A DNA stretch of 64,000 bases, taken from Streptomyces sp. R28 (GTDB taxonomy: Bacteria; Actinomycetota; Actinomycetes; Streptomycetales; Streptomycetaceae). Positions 1-8,209 of this stretch are shown in pieces. Positions within the stretch are counted from its first letter, which is position 1. Each line of letters starts with the position of its first letter. The stretch lies in the NCBI RefSeq assembly GCF_041052385.1, contig NZ_CP163439.1:1426001-1490000 (forward strand), given 5' to 3'. Below the pieces are notes generated by a model. It was not told the DNA's origin, searched no databases, and saw only the letters and a program-made list of their open reading frames with translations. The position numbers and the translations under genes are program-made.

Positions 1-702
1 CTTCGCGGCGTCGACGTTGCCGCCGATGGCGTAGAGCGAGCGGCCGAAGCTGGTCCAGCCGAGGACGACGATGGCGACGGCGAACAGCAGCAGGCAGATC
101 CAGATGGAGGCCGGCATCCCGAACCACTGGGCGGTGCCGAGGTAGAGCATCGACTCGGGCAGCTGGAAGAAGGTCTGGCCGCCGGAGATGCCGGTGAGGA
201 TGCCGCGCAGGACGATCAGCATGCCGAGGGTGACGATGAAGCCGTTGAGGCCGAAGCGGATGATCAGCAGGGCGTTGATGACGCCGACCAGCGCGCCCAC
301 GGCGAGCGTGACGGGAATCGCCCAGGCGCCGGACAGCAGGCCGAGGCCGTGTCCCGCGCCGGTCGGCACCACGAGCCAGGCCGCGACACCGGGCGCGAGG
401 CCCATGGTGGACTCCAGCGACAGGTCCATCTTCTTGACGATCAGGATCATCGCCTGGGCGAGGACCAGCAGGGCCATCTCGGACATGGTCTGCAGGACGT
501 TGATGAGGTTGTCGGCCTGCAGGAACACCGGGTTGACGATCTGTCCGACGATCGCGATGACCACGATGGCCGGGACGAGCGCGAGGTCGCGCAGGCGGGC
601 GAGGGGTATCCGGCCGCCGAGCAGCGCGGTCCGCTTCGCCCGGGGCTCCGTGGCCTTGGCGGGCGTGTCCGCGAGGACGGTTTCAGGCATGACGTCAGGC
701 AT
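1..702 (-). CDS. CUT2-type sugar ABC transporter permease (partial, cut by window edge)
   Basis: Inner-membrane permease of a ribose/rhamnose-type (CUT2, BPD_transp_2) sugar importer. About 234 N-terminal residues are visible: a charged cytoplasmic lead followed by hydrophobic segments typical of RbsC/RhaP proteins (for example LALVPAIVAIVVIG, then the MALLVLAQAMILIVKKMDLS stretch, then a GFNGFIVTLG-like region reading GLNGFIVTLGM). The C terminus lies beyond base 1. The ATG at 702 overlaps the stop of the ATPase gene by 8 bases; an in-frame ATG at 690 is an alternative. The three genes lipoprotein-ATPase-permease run on the minus strand as one operon, divergent from the fucosidase gene at 3789, so a fucose-containing or related sugar is a reasonable but unproven substrate. 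Confidence 0.85.
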   Translation of the reverse strand, partial: MPDVMPETVLADTPAKATEPRAKRTALLGGRIPLARLRDLALVPAIVVIAIVGQIVNPVFLQADNLINVLQTMSEMALLVLAQAMILIVKKMDLSLESTMGLAPGVAAWLVVPTGAGHGLGLLSGAWAIPVTLAVGALVGVINALLIIRFGLNGFIVTLGMLIVLRGILTGISGGQTFFQLPESMLYLGTAQWFGMPASIWICLLLFAVAIVVLGWTSFGRSLYAIGGNVDAAK

Positions 703-2257
703 GCAGGTCCACTCCTTCCATCGCGGCCACGAGGTCGTGGTCGTGCCAGCCGCGGGCGATCTCTGAGGTCACACGGCCCTGGAACATCACCAGGACCCGG
801 TCGCACATGCGCAGGTCGTCGAGTTCGTCGGAGGCGATGAGTACTCCGGTGCCGGTGGCCGCGGTCTCCTCGACCTTGTCGAGGAGGAACTCCTTGGAGC
901 GCACGTCCACGCCCGCGGTCGGGTTGATCAGGACCAGCAGCTTCGGGTCGTCGGCCAGGGCGCGGGCCATGACGACCTTCTGCTGGTTGCCTCCGGACAG
1001 GGAGGAGACGGGCAGTTCGGGACCGGGGGTCTTGATCGAGAGCTTCTCGATCATGCCCTCGGCGAGCAGGTCCCGGCGTCTGCGGCTCAGGAACCCGCCC
1101 TGGCCGAGCCGCTTGGGCACGGACAGGGTGGCGTTGTCCGCGATCGACATGTCGGGAACGAGGCCCTGGTGGTGCCGGTCCTGCGGGACGAACCCGGCGC
1201 CGGCGGCGAGCGCCGCGGGCACGCTGCCGGGCCTGGGCCGTCTCCCGGCGATCTCCACCTCGCCCGCCGATGCCGCCCGCAGTCCTACGACGGTCTCGGC
1301 GACCTCGGTGCGCCCGCTGCCGGCGGCTCCCGCGAGGCCGACGACCTCGCCGGCGCCGACCTGGAAGCCGACGTCGTCGTACGCGTCGCCCCGCAGAGCG
1401 CGCACGCTCAGCGCGGCCGTGGCGCCGGGGGTGAGGGTGCTCGCCCGTTCCCCTTGCCGGTCGGCCGCCGCCTCGCCGGTCATGGCGGCGACAAGGTCGG
1501 CGCGGGGCAGTTCGGCGACCGGCGCCGTGATGATGTGCCGGGCATCGCGGAAGACCGTCACCATGTCGCAGATCTCGTAGATCTCCTGGAGGTGGTGGCT
1601 GATGAACAGGAAGGTCACGCCCTGGCGTTGCAGGTCGCGGATGCGGTCGAAGAGCCGGTTGATGGCAGCCCCGTCGAGCTGGGCGGTCGGCTCGTCGAGG
1701 ATGATGAACCGCGCCCCGAAGGACAGCGCGCGGGCGATCTCGACGAACTGCCGCTGCTCGACGCTCAGTTCACCGGCCGGGGTCTGCGGGTCGACGTCCA
1801 CCGACCACGTCGACAGCAGGTCCTGTGCGCGGCGACGGGTGGCGTACCAGCTGATGAGCCGGCCCCGTCCGTGGTCGTGCCGGTTCAGGAAGAGGTTCTC
1901 GGCGACGGTCAGCGTGGGGATGATCGTCGACTTCTGGTAGACGCAGGCCACGCGCTCGCGCCAGGCGTCGCGGTCGCTGAGCCGGGGGGCCGGCTTGCCG
2001 CCGAAGGACACCGTTCCCTCGTCAGGGGCGTGGAGGCCGGTGAGGACCGATACCAGGGTCGACTTGCCGGCCCCGTTGCGGCCGACGAGCGCGTGGGTCT
2101 CGCCTGGCCGGATGGTGATCCGGGCGCCGTTCAGGGCCACCGTCGGACCGAATCGTTTGACTATGCCCGTCGCCTCGACGACGGGCAGGTCCACCGGGAC
2201 CCGTCCGTCGTCCCACGGTGCGGGCGCGGGGGTGACTGCTTGCTCCCCGTCGCTCAT
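695..2257 (-). CDS. CUT2-type sugar ABC transporter ATP-binding protein
   Basis: Cytoplasmic ATPase of the importer, with two fused ABC domains as in RbsA/MglA/XylG (520 residues, the usual length). The first domain has a complete Walker A (GRNGAGKST, residues 59-67) and a Walker B ending ILDEPTAQLD. The second has the degenerate Walker A usual for this family (GAAGSGRTE) but a normal signature (LSGGNQQKVVMARAL). The tail of the second Walker B reads LINPTAGVD where family members usually have LxEPTRGVD, so the catalytic Glu appears replaced by Asn. Start ATG at 2257. It lies between the lipoprotein gene (46-base gap) and the permease (overlapping). Family assignment is firm; the sugar is inferred only from the neighbouring alpha-L-fucosidase. 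Confidence 0.92.
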   Translation of the reverse strand: MSDGEQAVTPAPAPWDDGRVPVDLPVVEATGIVKRFGPTVALNGARITIRPGETHALVGRNGAGKSTLVSVLTGLHAPDEGTVSFGGKPAPRLSDRDAWRERVACVYQKSTIIPTLTVAENLFLNRHDHGRGRLISWYATRRRAQDLLSTWSVDVDPQTPAGELSVEQRQFVEIARALSFGARFIILDEPTAQLDGAAINRLFDRIRDLQRQGVTFLFISHHLQEIYEICDMVTVFRDARHIITAPVAELPRADLVAAMTGEAAADRQGERASTLTPGATAALSVRALRGDAYDDVGFQVGAGEVVGLAGAAGSGRTEVAETVVGLRAASAGEVEIAGRRPRPGSVPAALAAGAGFVPQDRHHQGLVPDMSIADNATLSVPKRLGQGGFLSRRRRDLLAEGMIEKLSIKTPGPELPVSSLSGGNQQKVVMARALADDPKLLVLINPTAGVDVRSKEFLLDKVEETAATGTGVLIASDELDDLRMCDRVLVMFQGRVTSEIARGWHDHDLVAAMEGVDLHA

Positions 2258-2302
2258 CTCAACCGCCTTGTTCTCGTGAGCCGTTGGATCTCGGGAGAGG
2301 GA

Positions 2303-3364
2303 TCAGCCGAGGTTGTTGCCCCACAGCGACGTGTCGTCGCTCTTGACGCTGGGCACACCGCCGTAGGTGCCGCCGTCGGCCGTGACCAGCGGGGCGGAGA
2401 GCTGGTCCTCCAGCAGGCCGTCGCGGACCTGGATGATCGTGCTGTCGTGGTCCGTCTTGCCGGGCTTGAACGTCTTCCCGTCGATCGCGGCCTTGAGGTA
2501 GTACAGGGCGTACTTGGCGTAGAGGTCGGCCGGCTGGGAGACGGTGGCGTCGATCTTGCCCGCGCCGATGGACTTGAGCTCCTCGGGGATGCCGTCGTTG
2601 GAGACGACGAAGACGTGCTTCTTGTCCTGGGGGTCGGCCAACAGACCCTTCTGCTTGAGGACTTGAAGGGTGCCGGACAGGGCGAAGCTGGACTGCATGT
2701 AGATGCCCTTGATGTCCGGGTGGGCGGTCAGATCGGTCTGCAGCTTCTGCGCCGCGACGGCCCCGTCCCAGTTGGTGGCCTCACCGAACACCTTGATGTC
2801 CGGGTAGTTCTTCTTCATGCACTCGTTGAACGCCTCGGTGCGGTCACGGCCGTTGATGGAGTCCAGGCCACCCTCCAGCATCACGACCTTGCCCTTGCCG
2901 CCGAGCTTGGTGCCCAGGTACTGGCACGCCTTCTCGCCGTAGGCGCGGTTGTCGGCGCGCACGACCATGAACACCTTGCCGGTGTCGGGGCGGGTGTCGA
3001 CGGTGACGACCGGGATCTTCTTCGCCTCCATCTGCGCCAGGGTGGGCGCGATGGCGGCGGTGTCCTGCGGGGCCATCGCGAGGCCCTTGACTCCCTGGCT
3101 GATGAAGGTCTGCGCGTTGGCGGTCAGCTTGGCGACGTCGTTCTGCGAGTTGGTGGTCTTCAGCTCCAGCCCCAACTCCTTGGCGTACTGGGGCGTGTAC
3201 TTGATGTAGGAGTTCCAGAAGTCGGTGTCGGAGCGCGGGTAGTCGACGCCGATCAGCGGCGTGTCACTCGACGACGCGGTGGTGGAGCCGCTGCCGCACG
3301 CACTGAGCAGCGCCAGTGCGGACAGGGCGGAGACGGCGGAACAGAGGGCGGTTCTGAGTCTCAT
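2303..3364 (-). CDS. Sugar ABC transporter substrate-binding lipoprotein (ribose/rhamnose type)
   Basis: Periplasmic-binding-protein-like lipoprotein (Peripla_BP_4 group), 353 residues. The signal peptide ends in a lipobox LSAC with the lipid-anchored cysteine at residue 23, followed by a Gly/Ser/Thr linker. The mature part begins LIGVDYPRSDTDFW and contains the alternating beta/alpha pattern of RbsB/RhaS proteins (for example QGVKGLAMAPQDTAAI and MQSSFALSGTLQVL). It is first in the minus-strand operon with the ATPase and permease. The 424-base gap upstream separates it from the divergent GH29 fucosidase and should hold its promoter. Ligand unknown; a fucose-like 6-deoxysugar is the contextual guess. 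Confidence 0.9.
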   Translation of the reverse strand: MRLRTALCSAVSALSALALLSACGSGSTTASSSDTPLIGVDYPRSDTDFWNSYIKYTPQYAKELGLELKTTNSQNDVAKLTANAQTFISQGVKGLAMAPQDTAAIAPTLAQMEAKKIPVVTVDTRPDTGKVFMVVRADNRAYGEKACQYLGTKLGGKGKVVMLEGGLDSINGRDRTEAFNECMKKNYPDIKVFGEATNWDGAVAAQKLQTDLTAHPDIKGIYMQSSFALSGTLQVLKQKGLLADPQDKKHVFVVSNDGIPEELKSIGAGKIDATVSQPADLYAKYALYYLKAAIDGKTFKPGKTDHDSTIIQVRDGLLEDQLSAPLVTADGGTYGGVPSVKSDDTSLWGNNLG

Positions 3365-3788
3365 CGGTGCTTCCTCGCGCCGGTCCCGTAGCGGGAGATG
3401 TTTCGCCTCGACGACATCCGTGTATCGCCGCGCAGCATTGATGGGATGTCTTTATAGATGCGCTTCGGGGGCGGCGTCCAGACCTCTGCCGGATCCGCCA
3501 CAAAAGGCCAGCTCGCGTCCGACCCATGAGCAACAGATGTCACCCGGGAGACAAGATCCATCCCATCAATCGCGAGCCTTCAAGGGTCAGAGCTGCCCGT
3601 GAGGCACCGCAAGACATGCCATGTTTGCACGATCGGGACGCATGACAGATATGAGCAAATCGCTCCAATCACCCGACGCAGTAGTCACTTTCATCCCTGC
3701 ACACTGGTTGACATCCCAGGGCGGCATGGCCGACCTTCATGCGTGGCCCTGCATTCCCCCTGTCCTCTTCTGCATCAGGGATGTGTCC
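3365..3788. promoter_or_regulatory. Divergent promoter region between sugar importer and fucosidase
   Basis: No gene is credible here; short open frames lack coding character. The region must hold promoters for the importer (minus) and the fucosidase (plus). An 11-base perfect inverted repeat, ATTGATGGGAT at 3437-3447 and ATCCCATCAAT at 3560-3570, is separated by 112 bases and could be two half-sites of one regulator. A related GGGATGTC/GACATCCC pair lies at 3443-3450 and 3710-3717. TTGACA at 3708-3713 resembles a -35 box but no matching -10 was found. Confidence 0.4.
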
Positions 3789-6020
3789 ATGTCGAGCTCG
3801 ATCAACAGACGCCAGTTCCTGGCTTCCGCAACCTGCGTGGCAGCGGCGGCGGTTGCCGGAGGTGTATTCAGTGCCGGTGTCGCGGAGGCGGCGCCCAGCA
3901 CGTACACACCCGACTGGAACTCGGTCGACCAGCACCCGCCGGCCCCGGAGTGGTTCCAGGACGCGAAGTTCGGGATCTACTTCCACTGGGGCGTCTTCAG
4001 CGTTCCCGCCTTCGGTAACGAGTGGTACCCGCGCAACATGTACCGGGCCGGAGACGGCGCCAACCAGCACCACATCGCGACCTACGGCCAGCCGTCGGCG
4101 TGGCCGTACCACAACTTCATCAACGGCGCCCAGGACCTGGCGGGCAACTTCGTGAAGTTCGCGCCGAAGCTGAAGTCGGCCGGCGGGAAGTTCGACCCCG
4201 ACGAGTGGGTGCAGCTGTTCGTCGACGCCGGTGCCAGGTTCGCGGGTCCGGTGGCCGAGCACCACGACGGCTTCTCCATGTGGGACAGCCAGGCCAACGA
4301 GTGGAACTCGGTGAAGAAGGGCCCGGGACTGGACCTGCTGAAGCTCTTCTCCACGGCCATCCGCGCCAAGGGCCTCAAGCTGCTGGTGGCCATGCACCAC
4401 GCGTACAACTTCACCGGCTTCTACGAGTCCGCCCCCGCGCAGACGGACCCCAGCCTCAAGAAGCTGTACGGGCAGCTGGGGTCGGCCGCGGAGAACCAGC
4501 TCTGGTTCGACAAGCTCAAGGAGGTGGTCGACCGCGCCCAGCCCGACATCCTGTGGCAGGACTTCAATCTGCGCGCCGTCGACGAGCAGCAGCGCCTCAA
4601 CTTCCTGGCGTACTACTACAACCAGGCCAACAGCTGGGGCCGTGAGGTCGTCGCCACGTACAAGGACGGCATGAACGGCAAGGGCGAGGTCTTCGACTAC
4701 GAGCGCGGCGGCCCGGCCGACATCACCAGCCCGTACTGGCTGACCGACGACAGCATCTCCAGCTCCAGCTGGTGCTACACCCAGGGCATCGGCTACTACA
4801 GCATCCAGCAGATGCTGCACTCGTTCATCGACCGGGTCAGCAAGAACGGCAACGTGCTGCTGAACATCGCGCCCATGGCCGACGGCACCATCCCCCAGGC
4901 GCAGAAGGACATCCTGCTCGGCATCGGCGACCACCTGAAGCGCTTCGGCGAGTCGATCTACGCGACCCGCGCCTGGACGGCGTACGGCGAGGGCCCGACG
5001 AAGATGGGCGGCGGCTCCTTCACCAATCCGACGGCCGGCACAGCAAAAGACATCCGCTTCACCCGCAACAAGGCCAACAACGCCCTGTACGCCACCGTCC
5101 TGGGCTGGCCCGGCAGCTCACTGACGATCAAGACCCTCGGCTCGGACCGGATCAACCTCTCCTCGCTGACCTCGGTCAAGCTCCTCGGCTCCACCGCCGG
5201 CACCTACATCGACCTGCCCACCCGGACCCAGAACTCCTCCGGCCTCACCGTCACCCTGCCGTCCTCCGCGCCGTACAGCGCCAACGCCTACGTCCTGAAG
5301 CTCTCGTTCTCCGGCACGATCCCGGGCCTGCGGCCGCTCACCGGCGCCATCGGCTTCAAGGACGTCAACTACACCGGCGACTACGCCCTGCTCACCGTCG
5401 GCGACCACACCGCGGCCGACCTGACCGCGATCGGACTGGGCGCGGCCACCCTCTCCTCCCTCCGGCCGGCCCCCGGCTACCAGGTGATCGGCTACGCCGG
5501 AGACAACTTCACCGGCACCTCCTGGACCTTCACCGCCGACAACCCCGACCTCAGGGTCACCGGCAACAACGACCGGATCACCTCGCTGAGAGTCCAGTTC
5601 AACCCGGCGACGTACTTCCGGATCACCAACGCCACCAACGGCCTCGCTCTGGACAGCGGCGGCAACGTCGCCTCCGGGTCCAACCTCAAACAGTGGACCT
5701 GGGACGGCAGTTCGAACCTTCAGTGGCATGCGGAGGCTGTCGGAGGCGGCTACTACCGGCTGGTCAACCGCACGAACGGCATGGTCGCCGACGGCTGGGG
5801 CGCCACCGACAACGGCTCGCCGGCCCGACAGGCCGCCTGGAACGGCGGCACCAATCAGCAGTGGACCATCACCCACCGGGGCGGCGACAGCTACTCGATC
5901 GCCAACCGCACCACCGGCCTGGTCCTCGACGGCGGCGGCAACGTCGACTCGGGCTCCCTCACCAAGCAGTGGACCTACGGCAGCAGCACCAACCTGCTGT
6001 GGACCTTCACCGCGCTGTAG
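3789..6020 (+). CDS. Secreted GH29 alpha-L-fucosidase with beta/gamma-crystallin-like and ricin-type modules
   Basis: Secreted exo-fucosidase, 743 residues from ATG 3789. The start was chosen because it places a twin-arginine signal (NRRQFLASA) at the very N terminus; an open frame extends 56 codons upstream but with no signal logic. The GH29 catalytic domain (about residues 45-410) has the FGIYFHWGVFSVPAF opening, GPVAEHHDGFSMWDS, and the nucleophile region PDILWQDF, where Asp258 is the expected nucleophile; NVLLNIAPMADG closes the barrel. Residues about 522-608 carry two Greek-key-like repeats (GFKDVNYTGDY and GYAGDNFTGTSW) as in beta/gamma-crystallins. Residues about 611-743 are a ricin-type trefoil with repeated QW motifs. 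It is divergent from a CUT2 importer. Substrate linkage cannot be read from sequence. Confidence 0.9.
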   Translation: MSSSINRRQFLASATCVAAAAVAGGVFSAGVAEAAPSTYTPDWNSVDQHPPAPEWFQDAKFGIYFHWGVFSVPAFGNEWYPRNMYRAGDGANQHHIATYGQPSAWPYHNFINGAQDLAGNFVKFAPKLKSAGGKFDPDEWVQLFVDAGARFAGPVAEHHDGFSMWDSQANEWNSVKKGPGLDLLKLFSTAIRAKGLKLLVAMHHAYNFTGFYESAPAQTDPSLKKLYGQLGSAAENQLWFDKLKEVVDRAQPDILWQDFNLRAVDEQQRLNFLAYYYNQANSWGREVVATYKDGMNGKGEVFDYERGGPADITSPYWLTDDSISSSSWCYTQGIGYYSIQQMLHSFIDRVSKNGNVLLNIAPMADGTIPQAQKDILLGIGDHLKRFGESIYATRAWTAYGEGPTKMGGGSFTNPTAGTAKDIRFTRNKANNALYATVLGWPGSSLTIKTLGSDRINLSSLTSVKLLGSTAGTYIDLPTRTQNSSGLTVTLPSSAPYSANAYVLKLSFSGTIPGLRPLTGAIGFKDVNYTGDYALLTVGDHTAADLTAIGLGAATLSSLRPAPGYQVIGYAGDNFTGTSWTFTADNPDLRVTGNNDRITSLRVQFNPATYFRITNATNGLALDSGGNVASGSNLKQWTWDGSSNLQWHAEAVGGGYYRLVNRTNGMVADGWGATDNGSPARQAAWNGGTNQQWTITHRGGDSYSIANRTTGLVLDGGGNVDSGSLTKQWTYGSSTNLLWTFTAL

Positions 6021-6272
6021 CCGGCGGAGCCCGACGCCGTCGTCGCCGCCTCGGGCGTACCGGACAGCGACTCCTTGTGGGCAGCTCCGGTGGGTATCCG
6101 AAGACCGCGCGATGGACGCCTGGTCGGCCGCGACCGCTGATGACGCGCCCCTCTCGCAGGGACCCGCGACAGTAACGCCCGCCAAGGGGTCGAACTTCGA
6201 CGCGACTGGGCCCTCCTTCGGGGCGCGCGTCCCAGGGGGAACGGGCGGCCACACTCAGCGAAAAGGACACGA

Positions 6273-7847
6273 ATGCACAGAGATGGCATGCATATGACAT
6301 TCAGGGCGTCGTGGTGGAGGCACAGGAGGCGAACGGCGGTGCTGACCGCGGTGACCGCCCTCATGGCGGCGCTCCTGAGCGGGCTGGGCGCCGCCGGGAC
6401 GGCGCAGGCGGCCTCGGTGGATTCGAGCGCGTGGTACGTGCTGGTCAACCGGGGCAGTGGCAAGGTGCTCGACGTGTCCGGTGCGAGCACCGCCGACGGG
6501 GCGGGCCTGTCGCAGTGGACCCGCCACGACAACGCCAACCAGCGCTTCCAGTTCGTCGATTCGGGCGGTGGCTACTACCGGCTCAAGGCCCAGCACTCGG
6601 GCAAGGTGCTGGACGTCTTGAACTACTCCGCCGCCGACCACGCGGACATCGTGCAGTGGGGCGACACGAACGGCAGCAACCAGCAGTTCCGGCTGGCCGA
6701 CTCGCCCGACGGCTACGTCCGGCTGATCAACCGGGGCAGCGGCAAGGCCGTCGAGGTGGACAACGCCTCCACCACGGACGGCGCCAAGGTCGTGCAGTTC
6801 ACCGACTGGGGCGGGGCCAACCAGCAGTGGCAACTGGTCCGCGCGACGGGGGTACTGGCACAGGTGCACACCGCGGGAAGGGTCAAGGACGCCGGAAACG
6901 CCGTGCAGTACAGCTGGCCCGGCGTGTACTTCGAGGGCCGCGTCAGCGGCACCGGCGTGGGCATCGTGCTGGGCGACTCGGCCGCCGACTACGACGTCCA
7001 GGTCGACGGCACCACCGTCGCCACACTCGTCAAGCCCGGCAACACCACGCACTGGATCAACGGCCTGCAGAACCGCGATCACACCGTCCGGCTCGTCAAG
7101 CGCAACGACACCCCGGGAGACACCAGCACGTTCGGAGGCTTCGTGGCCGCGCCCGGCGGTGCCGTACTGAGCAAACCGGCCGCCCGCAACCGCCAGATCG
7201 AGTTCATCGGCGACTCCCTCACAGTGGGCTACGGCAACCTCTCGACCTCCCGCGACTGCACTGGGGACCAGGTCCAGCGGACCACCAACACCGACGTGAG
7301 TTACGGCGCCCTCACCGCCCGGCAACTGAACGCCGACTACCAGATCAACGGCTACTCCGGCCTCGGCATGGTGCGCAACTACAACGGAGGCTCCCCGGAC
7401 GTCACCTACCGGACCTACTACGACCGTGCCCTGCAGAACGCCCCCGGCGACGTCTGGCAGAACCCGGGCACCTGGCGCCCCCAGCTCGTGGTGATCAACC
7501 TCGGCACCAACGACTTCTCGACCGCAGTCAACCCCGGTGAGCCGTGGACGCCCGACAGCCTCGCGACCGCCTACCGCAACGCCTACGGCGACTTCATCCA
7601 GAAGCTGCGTACGCGGTACGGGGCCGGAACCACCATCGTGGCCGTCGGCGCCGGCCAGTTCGCCGGCCATGTCCAGCAGGTGGTCAAGGCACGCAACGAC
7701 GCCGGTGACAGCGGGGTCCGCTACTGGTTCCTCGACGACTCGGGCCTGGACTTCCTCGGCTGCGCCTGGCACTACTCGGCCCACGACGACCGAGTCATCT
7801 CCGACCGGCTCAGCTCGTTCATCGCCGGTCTGCCGATCGGCTGGTGA
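6273..7847 (+). CDS. Secreted SGNH/CE2-like carbohydrate esterase with N-terminal ricin-type domain
   Basis: Predicted secreted deacetylase of plant polysaccharide, 524 residues. The ATG at 6273 follows AAAGG by six bases; ATGs at 6288 and 6294 are in frame. A signal peptide with an Arg-rich n-region ends near AQAAS. Residues about 46-190 are a ricin/CBM13 trefoil with SGKVLDVSG-type repeats. Residues about 195-300 resemble the jelly-roll lead domain of CE2 acetyl-xylan esterases, followed by an SGNH hydrolase core with GDSLTVGYG (Ser315), NGYSG, GTND and a C-terminal GCAWHYSAHDD in which His500 or His504 would complete the catalytic dyad; the usual HP is replaced by HY. It follows the fucosidase in the same orientation after 252 bases, so co-expression is possible. 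Confidence 0.85.
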   Translation: MHRDGMHMTFRASWWRHRRRTAVLTAVTALMAALLSGLGAAGTAQAASVDSSAWYVLVNRGSGKVLDVSGASTADGAGLSQWTRHDNANQRFQFVDSGGGYYRLKAQHSGKVLDVLNYSAADHADIVQWGDTNGSNQQFRLADSPDGYVRLINRGSGKAVEVDNASTTDGAKVVQFTDWGGANQQWQLVRATGVLAQVHTAGRVKDAGNAVQYSWPGVYFEGRVSGTGVGIVLGDSAADYDVQVDGTTVATLVKPGNTTHWINGLQNRDHTVRLVKRNDTPGDTSTFGGFVAAPGGAVLSKPAARNRQIEFIGDSLTVGYGNLSTSRDCTGDQVQRTTNTDVSYGALTARQLNADYQINGYSGLGMVRNYNGGSPDVTYRTYYDRALQNAPGDVWQNPGTWRPQLVVINLGTNDFSTAVNPGEPWTPDSLATAYRNAYGDFIQKLRTRYGAGTTIVAVGAGQFAGHVQQVVKARNDAGDSGVRYWFLDDSGLDFLGCAWHYSAHDDRVISDRLSSFIAGLPIGW

Positions 7848-8209
7848 CGGCACCGACCGCCCGGGAGCCCCACAGATCCGGCCACGGGACATCCGACTCC
7901 TGAAGCGAGGGTCGTAGGTTCGAATTCCGCCGGGGGCACCCCGCATTACGCCGCTGACCTGGGGATATCCCCCAGGGAGGCACTCTGCTCGGCCTCGGAC
8001 CACTCGTCCGGGGCCGTTTGCGTGAGCGGAGACGCGCCCGGCCGTGGACGAGCGAGCAGGGCACGGAGGCATCGGCCCCGTTCACTCCGGCAGCCGGTGG
8101 TCCGGAACGCACCGGCCGGGGCGCCGTGGAGCAGCAGCGGATCTAGCCTGGAAACTGCCGCTGGGAACCAGCCCTGACGGGCCCATCCATCCGGACGGAG
8201 GTGTCGCGC
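7848..8209. other. Non-coding gap holding a tRNA remnant and the next gene's promoter
   Basis: No gene is supported. The first part holds a tRNA 3'-half remnant (separate entry). The remaining 270 bases lead into the phosphatase gene; no clear -35/-10 pair was found. Confidence 0.5.
7889..7940 (+). other. tRNA 3'-half remnant (possible old attachment site)
   Basis: The stretch ending GGTTCGAATTCCGCCGGGGGC ACC has the order of a bacterial tRNA 3' half: anticodon-loop-like CTCCTGA, a variable region, a T-arm with TTCGAAT, then an acceptor strand CGGGGGC and ACC. Translated backwards it gives GAPGGIRTYDP, the kind of peptide produced when a tRNA is read antisense. No matching 5' half (expected to start GCCCCCG) lies upstream, and T-stem pairing is imperfect, so it is not a functional tRNA. 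Such 3' halves are typically left by integrative elements that recombine at tRNA genes. Confidence 0.5.

Noticed and set aside
3708..3713. TTGACA as a -35 box for the fucosidase
   Set aside because: No acceptable -10 hexamer lies 16-19 bases downstream, so the promoter is not claimed.
3621..3788. Extended N terminus of the fucosidase from 3621
   Set aside because: The twin-arginine signal would be buried 56 residues inside and would not function.
6255..8072. Long antisense frame containing GAPGGIRTYDP
   Set aside because: This peptide is the reverse reading of a tRNA T-arm and acceptor strand, so it shows a tRNA remnant rather than a gene; the remainder is opposite the esterase.
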